NCBI GenBank assembly: GCA_035610835.1
Contig: CM069442.1
Location: 34,946,452-35,010,451, forward strand
Length of the DNA stretch: 64,000 nt
Direction: 5' to 3'
Source of the DNA: Ophiura sarsii
Lineage: Eukaryota > Echinodermata > Ophiuroidea > Amphilepidida > Ophiuridae
This document shows positions 1-9,551 of this stretch, piece by piece. Every line of letters begins with the position of its first letter. The first letter of the stretch is position 1. Position numbers and translations under genes: made by a program. A model generated the notes under the pieces. It saw only the letters and a program-made list of their open reading frames with translations, was not told the DNA's origin and did no database searches.

Positions 1-3000
1 GCACAGCTGATAACACTGGCTTACAAATTACATATCATACATAGTAAAAATATAGAAAATATATATATTATACAGACATAATATTATAAACAGTTAACAT
101 TGATTTAAAAGACGAATGACATATGGGATAGTCGAGTTGTAATATCTGTCAGTTCTTGTTTTTGGCTCCTGGTATTTTTTCTGGCTCCTGAGGGAATACT
201 TTGTTGCGGTTTTCGCAGGGAGCAGATGTTGGTGGCGCTCCGAATTGAGGAGCTTCTGGCCGAATTTCAAAACCAGTTGTTCCCGGCGGTCGCTGAGTTT
301 ATCAATACCTAACTCGAGGAGGGCAGTGTCATAGTGTTCGTACCTACTGCCAAGCATGAGTCTACAAGATCTTTTTTGCATCATCTCAATATGCTTACTT
401 TGCTCACGGGTGATGGATGGATGCCACACCGGGCAGGCATACTCGAGGAGTGGTCTAATATAGGTTTGATACACGGCCAGAATGTCCTCAACTGGAGCAC
501 CAAATCCTCTAAGGGCATACAACAAAAATAACCTTCTTGATGCTCTGCTGATCATTTCAGTCACCTGCTTGTCCCATTTTAAATTTGCCTGTATATGGAC
601 ACCAAGGAGTTTTAAATTGTCGACAGAGTTAAGTGTTTCACCAGACAACATGTATGATGGATAAAAGGAAAGATTTTTTAAAAAGGAAACATTCATTATA
701 TGGCATTTGGATGGTTTGGGCAACATATCATTGCGATCGCACCAGGCACTTAACTCATCGAGATGATATTGGAGACGACCGTGCCTTTGATTTTTACCAT
801 TGATTGTCTCACCCAGCGTGAGATCGTGATCGTCCACAAATTTCCAACGCTTGTTACAAGTATCAGCAGCATCATTGACAACTATCGTGAATATGATTGG
901 ACCACATTTGGTACCCTGTGGTACTCCACATGTTATGGTTGTGGGATCTGATATGTGGCCGTTCAGCTTAACACACTGATTGCGGTTTGAAAGAAAGCTG
1001 CAGATAGTTGGTATTATGGACGGTCTAACGTTGGACTCAACAATCTTGCGAATGGCAACGGTATGATTTATGCGATCGAATGCTTTGGCAAAATCAATTG
1101 CACATAACGTAGAATAATTACCGGGAAGTTCGAGATCACATAAGACATCATCAAGCATATCAACCAGATAGTGTGTGGTGAAATCTTTTTGACATTACCA
1201 TACTGGCGTGGATCCAACATTGGTTCAAATCTTCCTTCAGCCATTTGGAGAGAAAAGATTCAAAAACCCGAGCAAGAATTGGCGTCAAGGCAATTGGACG
1301 CAGCTCGTTAGCTGTTTTTGGCTTCGTAACTTTAGGAACAGGTATTATGGCTGCAGTTTTCATACAGTTGGAAACACACCCTCTTTGAGGCATACATTGA
1401 GATTTTTGTGAGAGGTATGGCAATCTCAAAAGCGAATTCCTTGATAAGCTTGATAGGGATATCATTTGGGTGACCAGATTTTGAGGCATTGAGCTTCTTA
1501 AGTTCTTTAAAGACTTGCCCATTGGTGATTTCAGGTGGTGGCTCACAGGGTAGGTAGCAAGGAAGCTGATTTAGATCCAAAGGTGGTAACGAACTACAAA
1601 TTGTGGAAAAATGGTTACATAAATTGTTGGCTTGCTCTCTTACTGTTACACCACAGCCAGGAATTTCCAGTGGTTTTGCCTTGGTTTTATGGCCAGTAAT
1701 TGCTTTGATATTTTTGTGCCATTTCCCTGGTTCAGCGTTTTTTAGCCCATCAACTTTGTTTTTATAAAAGTTACGTTTAGCCCTCTTTATTTCTGACGCA
1801 ACATTTGATTTCAGTTCACTGTGCTTTCTCAAGTCACCTTGAATGTAGGCCTTTTGGCGTTTTTTCATAAGCACTCGGATAGCATCATTCATCCATGGTT
1901 TATCGTGTACTTTGCGAATAACAGTTTTACTGGGGAAGTGTGCTATGTATTTCTCTTTAAGCACTTTTTCAAGTGTCGCGGCCATTGCACTTCCTCCAGA
2001 TAGCTCATTTATATCATCCCAACTTTCTTTGGTTATCCATTGCCCAAATGTTCTAATACATGAATCACGAAGTGGTCTAACAGTAAAGCTGCAAGTGGCT
2101 GGTTTGGGTAATTGGTTTACTGGATCGATTATGATAACACAGTGATCACTTTTCCCCAAAGGGAATGCTCTTTTGGAGGATTATAAAGATCACCAACATC
2201 AGTGAGGATTTTGTCCAGAATGCTGTTTTTCCGAGTGGGAAATTCAATAATCTGCTTGAGAGTAGTCTGTATTTCAGCATGTCAGTGTTGAGAGCATTAA
2301 AATCACCCAAAATAGCAAATGCAGCCCCACTGTCACGACCACGGATTTCATCAACTGTACATATAATATGGTCACACAAGAGGTCATGATCAGGATGCCG
2401 TTGATGTGGATAAGGATAGTAAACACAAGCAATGTACAAACATGTTCCAGCACTTAAGGGCATTTTCAACCAGATTAGTTCAAGATTACTAGGTATGTCA
2501 ATATAGTTCACTGTTGAGCACTGCAAATGTTCCTTAACATAGATGGCGACTCCTCCACACTGCTTGTGTGTTCGAGCATTGCGGATTAGTTGGTAACCGG
2601 GGACATGACATAGGCTTGAATCACTTGGTAGCTCAGCATAAAACCAGGTTTCCGTTACGGCAGCAAGGTCAACATTATTGGTGTTTAGAACCATAGAAAA
2701 TTCATCAATCTTATTTTTTAAAGATTGAGCGTTGGTCAGCAATAATCTCGGGAGTTTAGCATTTGGATCTGTTGGGATTTTCTGTTTCTTTAGCGTACGC
2801 AAATTATCATGGTTCACACCTCTTTGGCCATGAATAGTAGTCCAAGGGCGGTTGGTTAGTTCAACAACGGAGATGGTATTTATCCGTTTTTTACCTCGTT
2901 TCGTCCACCTTCGCCTTCTTTTTACCTTGTGGAAAGGACAGGGGCTTCGTAGCAGTCTTAGTATAGCAAGGATTCCGCACTCGAGATGATGTTGTTTAAG

Positions 3001-3138
3001 AAAATATCAGTTGCCTCTTGATAAAAAGTCGTGTTCTCTACATGTTATTCTTTCCTTAAATACGAATTTAAAAACATTAAACAAAATGTTGTGTACTAGT
3101 TCTCACCTAAAATAACAACTATATATAGGGTTGTATTG
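1..3138 (-). mobile_element. CR1/Jockey-type LINE, left-arm copy (3' end cut by window)
   Basis: Mirror image of the element at 9,420-12,604 in the opposite palindrome arm. The element reads right to left. Its 3' tail lies outside the window. The 5' edge is placed near 3,138 because the sequence at 3,139-3,348 matches non-LINE copies near 38.1 kb and 44.6 kb. It encodes an apurinic-type endonuclease followed by a reverse transcriptase, broken by frameshifts (see the pseudogene entry). Confidence 0.85.
94..3006 (-). pseudogene. Frameshifted EN-RT polyprotein of the left-arm LINE
   Basis: The frame that is continuous in the right-arm copy (9,552-12,464) is split here into pieces at 2,146-2,817, 1,332-2,159, 1,160-1,546 and 94-1,158. 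Relative to the right arm there are six 1-base deletions (near 1,182, 1,231, 1,333-1,370, 1,400, 2,160 and 2,276), each in a short homopolymer. There is also a 6-base tandem duplication near 830 that adds His-Asp inside the catalytic FVDD loop of the RT, and a Thr-to-Ala change just after the first catalytic Asp. The endonuclease part retains the GDFNAL motif. The copy is not translatable as one protein as written. Whether the deletions are biological or consensus errors is open. Confidence 0.85.
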
Positions 3139-3348
3139 CACAGTTAACAGAAATCCACACGGACCAAAACAACTTCTTGATCGATTAACCTAGATTATGT
3201 TATTGAGTGCAGTGGCTATTGCACATCAGGTGGGCGTTCGTTTACTTACTATGAATGAAATGAATGAGCTACTTAATGCGGGGTAGCGTGAATTGATTGA
3301 TTGAAACTTCATGTTCCAAAATAGATCGATCATCGATACTCTTCTTTT
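3139..3348 (+). repeat. Unit X block 0, palindrome-1 left arm
   Basis: This stretch, containing the GATTAACC and GGGCGTTCGTTTACTTACT strings, recurs with substitutions at 38,060-38,230 and 44,545-44,660 on the same strand. It recurs on the opposite strand at 9,209-9,415 and 58,905-58,995. It ends exactly at the insertion point of the truncated LINE (…CTTCTTTT). No coding potential was seen. Confidence 0.7.
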
Positions 3349-5268
3349 GAAATTTTACTTTGTCAAGGAACACAGAACAAAATTGATGTTTTCTATGAAA
3401 TGCTCGATTCTGCCACCAATGCTTGTTTCCCCATAAAAGTGAAAAAAGTGCATTGTAATGACAAACCTTGGTTAACATCTCATATTAAGAACTTAATTGC
3501 TGCTCGACAAAGAGCATTTGAATCTGATCAACAAGTATGGCGTAGGTTACGTAATGTTGTCAAAAGGGAAATTGAGAAAGCCAAAAAATATTATCATGCT
3601 GATAGAATAAGAGTTCTGCAACAAACCGACCCCCGTAAGTGGCACCAGCAGATAAGAGTTGTGACAAATAAAAAGAAGTCTGAACTCAGATTAGATGTCC
3701 CAGGAATTAATGAGGGTGATTGCACAGGCAAGGCCAATGCTATTAATGCCATGTTTGCAGAGGTCTCTGCACACATTGAACCTTTGGACAGAAAGAAGCT
3801 CCCTGCATTTTTGCCGGCAGCAGCTGCACCTCATTTATATTCTTGGGAGGTCTACTCTGAACTCAAAAAGATCAATCCTTCAAAAGCTAGTGGCCCAGAT
3901 GGCATAAAGCCACAGCTGGTTAAAGAATTTGCATATGAGCTGAGCATCCCACTCACAGATATTTTAAACAGTTCTTTTAGTGAAGGTGTTGTGCCCCATC
4001 AGTGGAAAAAGGCTATTGTTGTACCAATACCAAAAACAAGCCCCGCAAACATTGGTAAACTTAGGCCTGTGTCTTTAACATCCATCTTCTCCAAAGTTGC
4101 TGAAGGTTTTATATGTAAATGGATTTTGGAAGATATTGAGAGCTTGATAGATGTGAGACAATTTGGCAATGTGTCTGGGGTGTCCACAAACCACTATTTA
4201 CTGAATCTTGTTCATTATTTGCATCAGGGTGCTGATAAAATTCACAATGTGGGCACTGTGGTCCTAACTGACTTTTCAAAAGCTTTCGATCTTATTAGTC
4301 ATACCTTGCTTATTGAAAAGATCATCGGTATTGGCGTGCGTAGAACCATAGTTCCTTGGATTTGTGATTTTTTGAACAATAGACAACAATGTGTAAAATA
4401 CAGTGACACACTTTCAGATTATGTTTATATCAATGGGGGCGTTCCCCAAGGCATTAAACTTGGGCCCCTTGGTTTTCAAATTTTAATTAATGATGCAGCT
4501 TCTGATGCAAGTACAGAGTATTGGAAATATGTTGACGACTTAACATTTGCTGAAAATCACAATGTGAAAGTCATTGGTAACCTTCAAAATGACTTGAATA
4601 ATTTCAAGGACTGGTCTGAAACAAACTGTTTGAAACTTAATCCCACCAAGTGTCAGGCTCTGCAAATTAATTTTGGCAAATTTAAGCCTACTTCTGAGCT
4701 GAAAATTGGCAGTGAGTCACTCCCTTTTGTTGATAATGCAAAAGTGCTTGGCCTTTGGCTACAGAATGATTTAAAATGGGACACACAGGTTAGCAACATG
4801 CTTGTGAAAGCTAACCAGCGCCTGTTTATGCTTCGTTCACTGAAAAAGTTTGGTTTTGATAAGAGCGAATTAAATGTTGTCTTCAAAAGTTATCTCAGAC
4901 CGGTACTTGAATATGCTGCCCCTATTTGGCACTCTAGTATTACAGCAAAACAAAGGTGTGAAATTGAAAGAATTCAGAAAAGGGCATGTAAAACCATCCT
5001 TGGCCGTGATTACTCATCTTATGATGATGCTTTGTCTGCTTGTCAACTTGAATCCCTTGCTTGTAGAAGAACAAAACAGTGTCTTAAATTTGCATCAGGC
5101 CTGGCCGACAATATCAGAACAAAACATATCCTTCCCAACACCAGATTTGAAGTTCATGGCAGAAGACTACGCAATGCAGATTCAGTTTCACAATTATCAT
5201 TTAGAACATCCCGCTTTCAGAACAGCCCTGTGCCTTATTTTGTCAATCTTTTGAACAATTCATTTTAG
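3349..5268 (+). CDS. LINE reverse transcriptase, N-terminally truncated open frame
   Basis: The frame is open from the insertion junction at 3,349; the first ATG is at 3,400 (622 codons from there). It begins in the linker between endonuclease and RT (DKPWLTSHIKNL). RT motifs follow in order, numbered from the 3,400 Met: SKASGPDGIKP near 161, LRPVSLTSIFSK near 221, VVLTDFSKAFD with catalytic Asp291, GGVPQGIKLGP near 346, and YVDD with Asp379/Asp380. The C-terminal region with RPVLEYAAPIWHSS is typical of CR1/Jockey-like ORF2. There is no internal stop, so the copy is young. It makes target-primed cDNA in intact relatives, but without endonuclease this copy is a dead-on-arrival truncation. Confidence 0.9.
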   Translation, partial: EILLCQGTQNKIDVFYEMLDSATNACFPIKVKKVHCNDKPWLTSHIKNLIAARQRAFESDQQVWRRLRNVVKREIEKAKKYYHADRIRVLQQTDPRKWHQQIRVVTNKKKSELRLDVPGINEGDCTGKANAINAMFAEVSAHIEPLDRKKLPAFLPAAAAPHLYSWEVYSELKKINPSKASGPDGIKPQLVKEFAYELSIPLTDILNSSFSEGVVPHQWKKAIVVPIPKTSPANIGKLRPVSLTSIFSKVAEGFICKWILEDIESLIDVRQFGNVSGVSTNHYLLNLVHYLHQGADKIHNVGTVVLTDFSKAFDLISHTLLIEKIIGIGVRRTIVPWICDFLNNRQQCVKYSDTLSDYVYINGGVPQGIKLGPLGFQILINDAASDASTEYWKYVDDLTFAENHNVKVIGNLQNDLNNFKDWSETNCLKLNPTKCQALQINFGKFKPTSELKIGSESLPFVDNAKVLGLWLQNDLKWDTQVSNMLVKANQRLFMLRSLKKFGFDKSELNVVFKSYLRPVLEYAAPIWHSSITAKQRCEIERIQKRACKTILGRDYSSYDDALSACQLESLACRRTKQCLKFASGLADNIRTKHILPNTRFEVHGRRLRNADSVSQLSFRTSRFQNSPVPYFVNLLNNSF

Positions 5269-5790
5269 GTGACTGCCCAGTATACATGTATTGTGATTTT
5301 ATGTACTGTTTACATTTACATTTTGTGATTATTTGATAATGTGCAATATTAGGTCAATATCATATTGGGGGTGGGGGGGGGGGGGGGGGGGGGGGGGGGT
5401 GGCTAATAGTTCTTTTCATGTGCAATGTTTTTTGGAAGGTGGGCTTGTGAGTTTGTGTATGAGTGCATGCTTAGTGGATACATGTGGTGTCAAATTGTGT
5501 GGTAAAGGGGGTTTATGTGTGCCTTTTTTTTTGGTCAATCTTTTGTACAATTCATTTTTACTGCCCAGTATACATGTATTGAGATTTGATGTACTGTTAA
5601 CATTTACATGTTGTGTTTATGTGATAATGTGCAATTTTTTAGGTCTTTACGGGGGGGGGGGGGGGGGGGGGGGCTATTAGTACTTTTCATGTGCAATGTT
5701 GTTTGGTAGGTGGGCTTGTGAGTTTGTGTATGAGTGCATGCTTAGTGGAAATGTGTTGTCAGGGTGTGTGGTATAGGGGGTTTATGTGTG
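5242..5790 (+). repeat. Tandem duplication in the LINE 3' UTR with G27 and G23 runs
   Basis: Unit 1 (5,242-5,533) and unit 2 (5,534-5,790) are diverged tandem copies. Each starts with the sequence encoding the last codons of the RT frame (GTCAATCTTTTG…), passes CTGCCCAGTATACATGTATT, then a long G homopolymer (5,373-5,399 and 5,651-5,673), then GTGGGCTTGTGAGTTTGTGT. The second copy of the protein end is non-coding. It is a duplicated 3' UTR carried by the retrotransposon. Confidence 0.85.
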
Positions 5791-6108
5791 GAGGGGTGAG
5801 TGTACACTTGTGGTGTGAGGATGTTTGTTTCATTTGCTTGTAAATGTGTGTGTTTGGATTCTTAAATAATTTTTGTGTGGGGATTTGCAATCATAATTAT
5901 GTATTTTATATGTTATCGCTGTTTTATCATGTATTTATATGTATTTTTGATGATAATATTATATGTTTTTATATTGTAAAAAATGCGCAATTTGGCCTTT
6001 GGCCACGATGTTATTTTATAATAAATTGAATATGAATATGAATATATGAATATGAATATAATTAAAGGAAGAATCTTCGGAAAGAGCGTACTTTAGGTCC
6101 CTGAAAGG

Positions 6109-6182
6109 GTGTACCAGTATCGACTGGTATACCAGTATCCTTCAATACTGGAACATAAAAATTGCCTGTATCGCTCGATACT
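6109..6182. repeat. Short palindromic minisatellite (CCAGTATCG family)
   Basis: Contains several dyads of the type ccagtatcgNNcgatactgg. It is flanked on the left by GCGTACTTTAGGTCCC, and the same left flank (with one change) precedes the longer array at 23,641-24,010. A mirror copy lies at 9,090-9,163. Confidence 0.75.
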
Positions 6183-6794
6183 GATTTTTTTCCCAGTGGG
6201 GGCAACAGTGGTTTTTTAAAAGCTTGCATAGGCTATATATGTCAAGTGGTTTGTATGGAGAGTTCCCAGATGGTTATCCAGCAGACGCCTTCCGCATGGA
6301 AAGTGTTAAACTTTTCTTTGAAATTTTCGACAGCACACATAGGTCGCAACAGATTGCCAATTTCCATATTTTGACTTCGTTGTACCAGTTTCCTCAGGCG
6401 ATATCACCTTTTCTTCAATAGTTATAACCCGACTGTGCCATTATCATATTTTTTTAAATAATGCAATTTTTCGCATATGCCCGAAGCTTTAATTGGTCAA
6501 TAGACGGCTGACACCTGTGGGACAGACAAGAGCAAGCTCCCATCTGACATGCGGGTTAATAATGGGACTTACTTGAGAGACCAAACAGATCGAAGGCTAA
6601 AGTCACTGTTAAATGAAATAATTCTTGTTTGATGAATTTTATTATATAAAGAGAGGCTCATTATTATTTTAAGTTTTGAAATCACAAGGTATATCGTAGT
6701 ATGTATGCATTGAAATAATACGTACATACTCCAACTATCGGATGAGATGAAACATTATTGGGATATTGTATCCTCCATTATTGAATAAGATACA

Positions 6795-7160
6795 GATGGT
6801 GATAATGGCTAAGAGAAAGCCGCGTTGTGCTGTGTGCTTAGTAAGAGTTTATTTGGGCTAATGCAGTTTTATCTATACACCGACCGCAGTATTATAGAAG
6901 CCATAACGTGTTTTATTGATCGCATAAGCTTTCTTATACTCGCCGACAAAAGCAACGCTGCACGAAGTCAGGATTATGGCGATTTTACCACGGGTAAAAA
7001 GCAAATGTATATGTATATTTCCATGTATACCTTTGTAGTTTTACTTTGTTCGTAATGCACTTTGCCTCTTCATGTTGATATTAGTGGTGATCCTTGCGTA
7101 TAACACAGACAAGCCCATAATCCTGCAATCTCCATGTGGATTTAAACTGCCGGATTAAGG
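6795..7160 (+). repeat. Unit X block 1, copy in palindrome 1 (left)
   Basis: Starts at GATAATGGCTAAG and includes a GTCAGGATTATGGCGATTTT string. Diverged homologues at 30,195-30,555 and 42,679-43,045 (same strand), and at 8,112-8,477 and 61,020-61,352 (opposite strand). Indels between copies are not in multiples of three, so it is not a conserved coding exon. Confidence 0.75.
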
Positions 7161-7619
7161 AGTGTTTGTATACAATCACGCACGACCTACTTGCTTCATC
7201 ATGGCCCATTGGGTATTTCTCTCTCAGACGGCATAAGACAAGAGACTCAATATTAATACTTGCATTCAGAAATGGGGCACCGAGCAGAATCAGTGAACAA
7301 TGTATTGTTTTCAGCTGTGTTCAATCATAAATACTTCAGTATGTATGGTTAAATCCCCGTGGTGGTAAATATAAAAGAGATATCTACATATGTAAATGTC
7401 CGTTTCCACCCGTGTTATATAACTTAGCCACCTGTAGTCAGTTGTGAGAAGAGTATGTCAAATGTATGGAATAACTTGTATGTAAGAGGATAACTTGCAT
7501 GAAATGATCAATTAACATTATCTACCTCCATATCCACAATTTACATGATTACGTTATCTTGGCAACATATTATTATTGGCAAAACTCTTAATAAAGTAAA
7601 GAGGTAAGAGGTGTTGTGT

Positions 7620-7652
7620 CCTCATACCGGCGGACACCGGTAATTGAACACA
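7620..7652. other. 33-bp centre of palindrome 1
   Basis: The only sequence between the two arms. It includes ACCGGCGGACACCGGT, itself a small dyad. The pairing test fails at 7,620/7,652 and holds from 7,619/7,653 outward, so the edges are exact. Confidence 0.9.
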
Positions 7653-9208
7653 ACACAACACCTCTTACCTCTTTACTTTATTAAGAGTTTTGCCAATAAT
7701 AATATGTTGCCAAGATAACGTAATCATGTAAATTGTGGATATGGAGGTAGATAATGTTAATTGATCATTTCATGCAAGTTATCCTCTTACATACAAGTTA
7801 TTCCATACATTTGACCAACTCTTCTCACAACTGACTACAGGTGGCTAAGTTATATAACACGGGTGGAAACGGACATTTACATATGTAGATATCTCTTTTA
7901 TATTTACCACCACGGGGATTTAACCATACATACTGAAGTATTTATGATTGAACACAGCTGAAAACAATACATTGTTCACTGATTCTGCTCGGTGCCCCAT
8001 TTCTGAATGCAAGTATTAATATTGAGTCTCTTGTCTTATGCCGTCTGAGAGAGAAATACCCAATGGGCCATGATGAAGCAAGTAGGTCGTGCGTGATTGT
8101 ATACAAACACTCCTTAATCCGGCAGTTTAAATCCACATGGAGATTGCAGGATTATGGGCTTGTCTGTGTTATACGCAAGGATCACCACTAATATCAACAT
8201 GAAGAGGCAAAGTGCATTACGAACAAAGTAAAACTACAAAGGTATACATGGAAATATACATATACATTTGCTTTTTACCCGTGGTAAAATCGCCATAATC
8301 CTGACTTCGTGCAGCGTTGCTTTTGTCGGCGAGTATAAGAAAGCTTATGCGATCAATAAAACACGTTATGGCTTCTATAATACTGCGGTCGGTGTATAGA
8401 TAAAACTGCATTAGCCCAAATAAACTCTTACTAAGCACACAGCACAACGCGGCTTTCTCTTAGCCATTATCACCATCTGTATCTTATTCAATAATGGAGG
8501 ATACAATATCCCAATAATGTTTCATCTCATCCGATAGTTGGAGTATGTACGTATTATTTCAATGCATACATACTACGATATACCTTGTGATTTCAAAACT
8601 TAAAATAATAATGAGCCTCTCTTTATATAATAAAATTCATCAAACAAGAATTATTTCATTTAACAGTGACTTTAGCCTTCGATCTGTTTGGTCTCTCAAG
8701 TAAGTCCCATTATTAACCCGCATGTCAGATGGGAGCTTGCTCTTGTCTGTCCCACAGGTGTCAGCCGTCTATTGACCAATTAAAGCTTCGGGCATATGCG
8801 AAAAATTGCATTATTTAAAAAAATATGATAATGGCACAGTCGGGTTATAACTATTGAAGAAAAGGTGATATCGCCTGAGGAAACTGGTACAACGAAGTCA
8901 AAATATGGAAATTGGCAATCTGTTGCGACCTATGTGTGCTGTCGAAAATTTCAAAGAAAAGTTTAACACTTTCCATGCGGAAGGCGTCTGCTGGATAACC
9001 ATCTGGGAACTCTCCATACAAACCACTTGACATATATAGCCTATGCAAGCTTTTAAAAAACCACTGTTGCCCCCACTGGGAAAAAAATCAGTATCGAGCG
9101 ATACAGGCAATTTTTATGTTCCAGTATTGAAGGATACTGGTATACCAGTCGATACTGGTACACCCTTTCAGGGACCTAAAGTACGCTCTTTCCGAAGATT
9201 CTTCCTTT
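7653..9208 (-). repeat. Palindrome 1 inner right arm
   Basis: Mirror of 6,064-7,619 with no indels and only rare substitutions (for example near 7,814). It carries the mirrored block 1 (8,112-8,477) and the mirrored palindromic minisatellite (9,090-9,163). It is continuous with the LINE-bearing outer arm at 9,208, which is the uninterrupted version of the site occupied by the truncated LINE in the left arm. Confidence 0.9.
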
Positions 9209-9419
9209 AAAAGAAGAGTATCGATGATCGATCTATTTTTGGAACATGAAGTTTCAATCAATCAATTCACGCTACCCCGCATTAAGTAGCTCATTCATTT
9301 CATTCATAGTAAGTAAACGAACGCCCACCTGATGTGCAATAGCCACTGCACTCAATAACATAATCTAGGTTAATCGATCAAGAAGTTGTTTTGGTCCGTG
9401 TGGATTTCTGTTAACTGTG
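9209..9419 (-). repeat. Unit X block 0, palindrome-1 right arm
   Basis: Mirror of 3,139-3,348. Its similarity to copies near 38.1, 44.6 and 58.95 kb stops around 9,415, which gives the approximate 5' boundary of the adjacent LINE. Confidence 0.65.
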
Positions 9420-9551
9420 CAATACAACCCTATATATAGTTGTTATTTTAGGTGAGAACTAGTACACAACATTTTGTTTAATGTTTTTAAATTCGTATTT
9501 AAGGAAAGAATAACATGTAGAGAACACGACTTTTTATCAAGAGGCAACTGA

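Larger units (their letters stand above)
3349..6061 (+). mobile_element. 5'-truncated CR1/Jockey-type LINE inserted in one palindrome arm
   Basis: Comparison with the mirror arm (9,200-9,216) gives the empty site CTTCTTTT-AAAGGAAG. The insert begins with GAAATTTT at 3,349 and ends with a GAATAT-type short tandem tail (6,028-6,061), followed by a duplicated TT (6,062-6,063). Truncation removes the endonuclease: the open frame runs straight from the left junction. A short tandem tail instead of poly(A) and an almost absent target duplication fit the CR1/L2/Jockey group. The element is a different subfamily from the LINE in the palindrome arms; the two proteins share the RT and C-terminal layout but are clearly diverged. 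Confidence 0.92.
6064..7619 (+). repeat. Palindrome 1 inner left arm (unit X material)
   Basis: Gap-free reverse complement of 7,653-9,208. It holds the palindromic minisatellite (6,109-6,182) and a block at 6,795-7,160 that recurs at 30,195-30,555, 42,679-43,045 and, inverted, at 61,020-61,352. The small ORFs in it (for example 6,825-7,055) are not conserved as frames in the other copies and are not called. Confidence 0.9.

Noticed and set aside
334..2389. Plus-strand frames across the left-arm LINE (for example 334-531, 1,208-1,411, 2,165-2,389)
   Set aside because: They are antisense to the LINE protein; the minus strand carries all family motifs.
6825..8447. Frames at 6,825-7,055, 7,136-7,330 and their mirrors
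   Set aside because: Identical only because of the palindrome. More distant copies of the same block have indels that break the frames.
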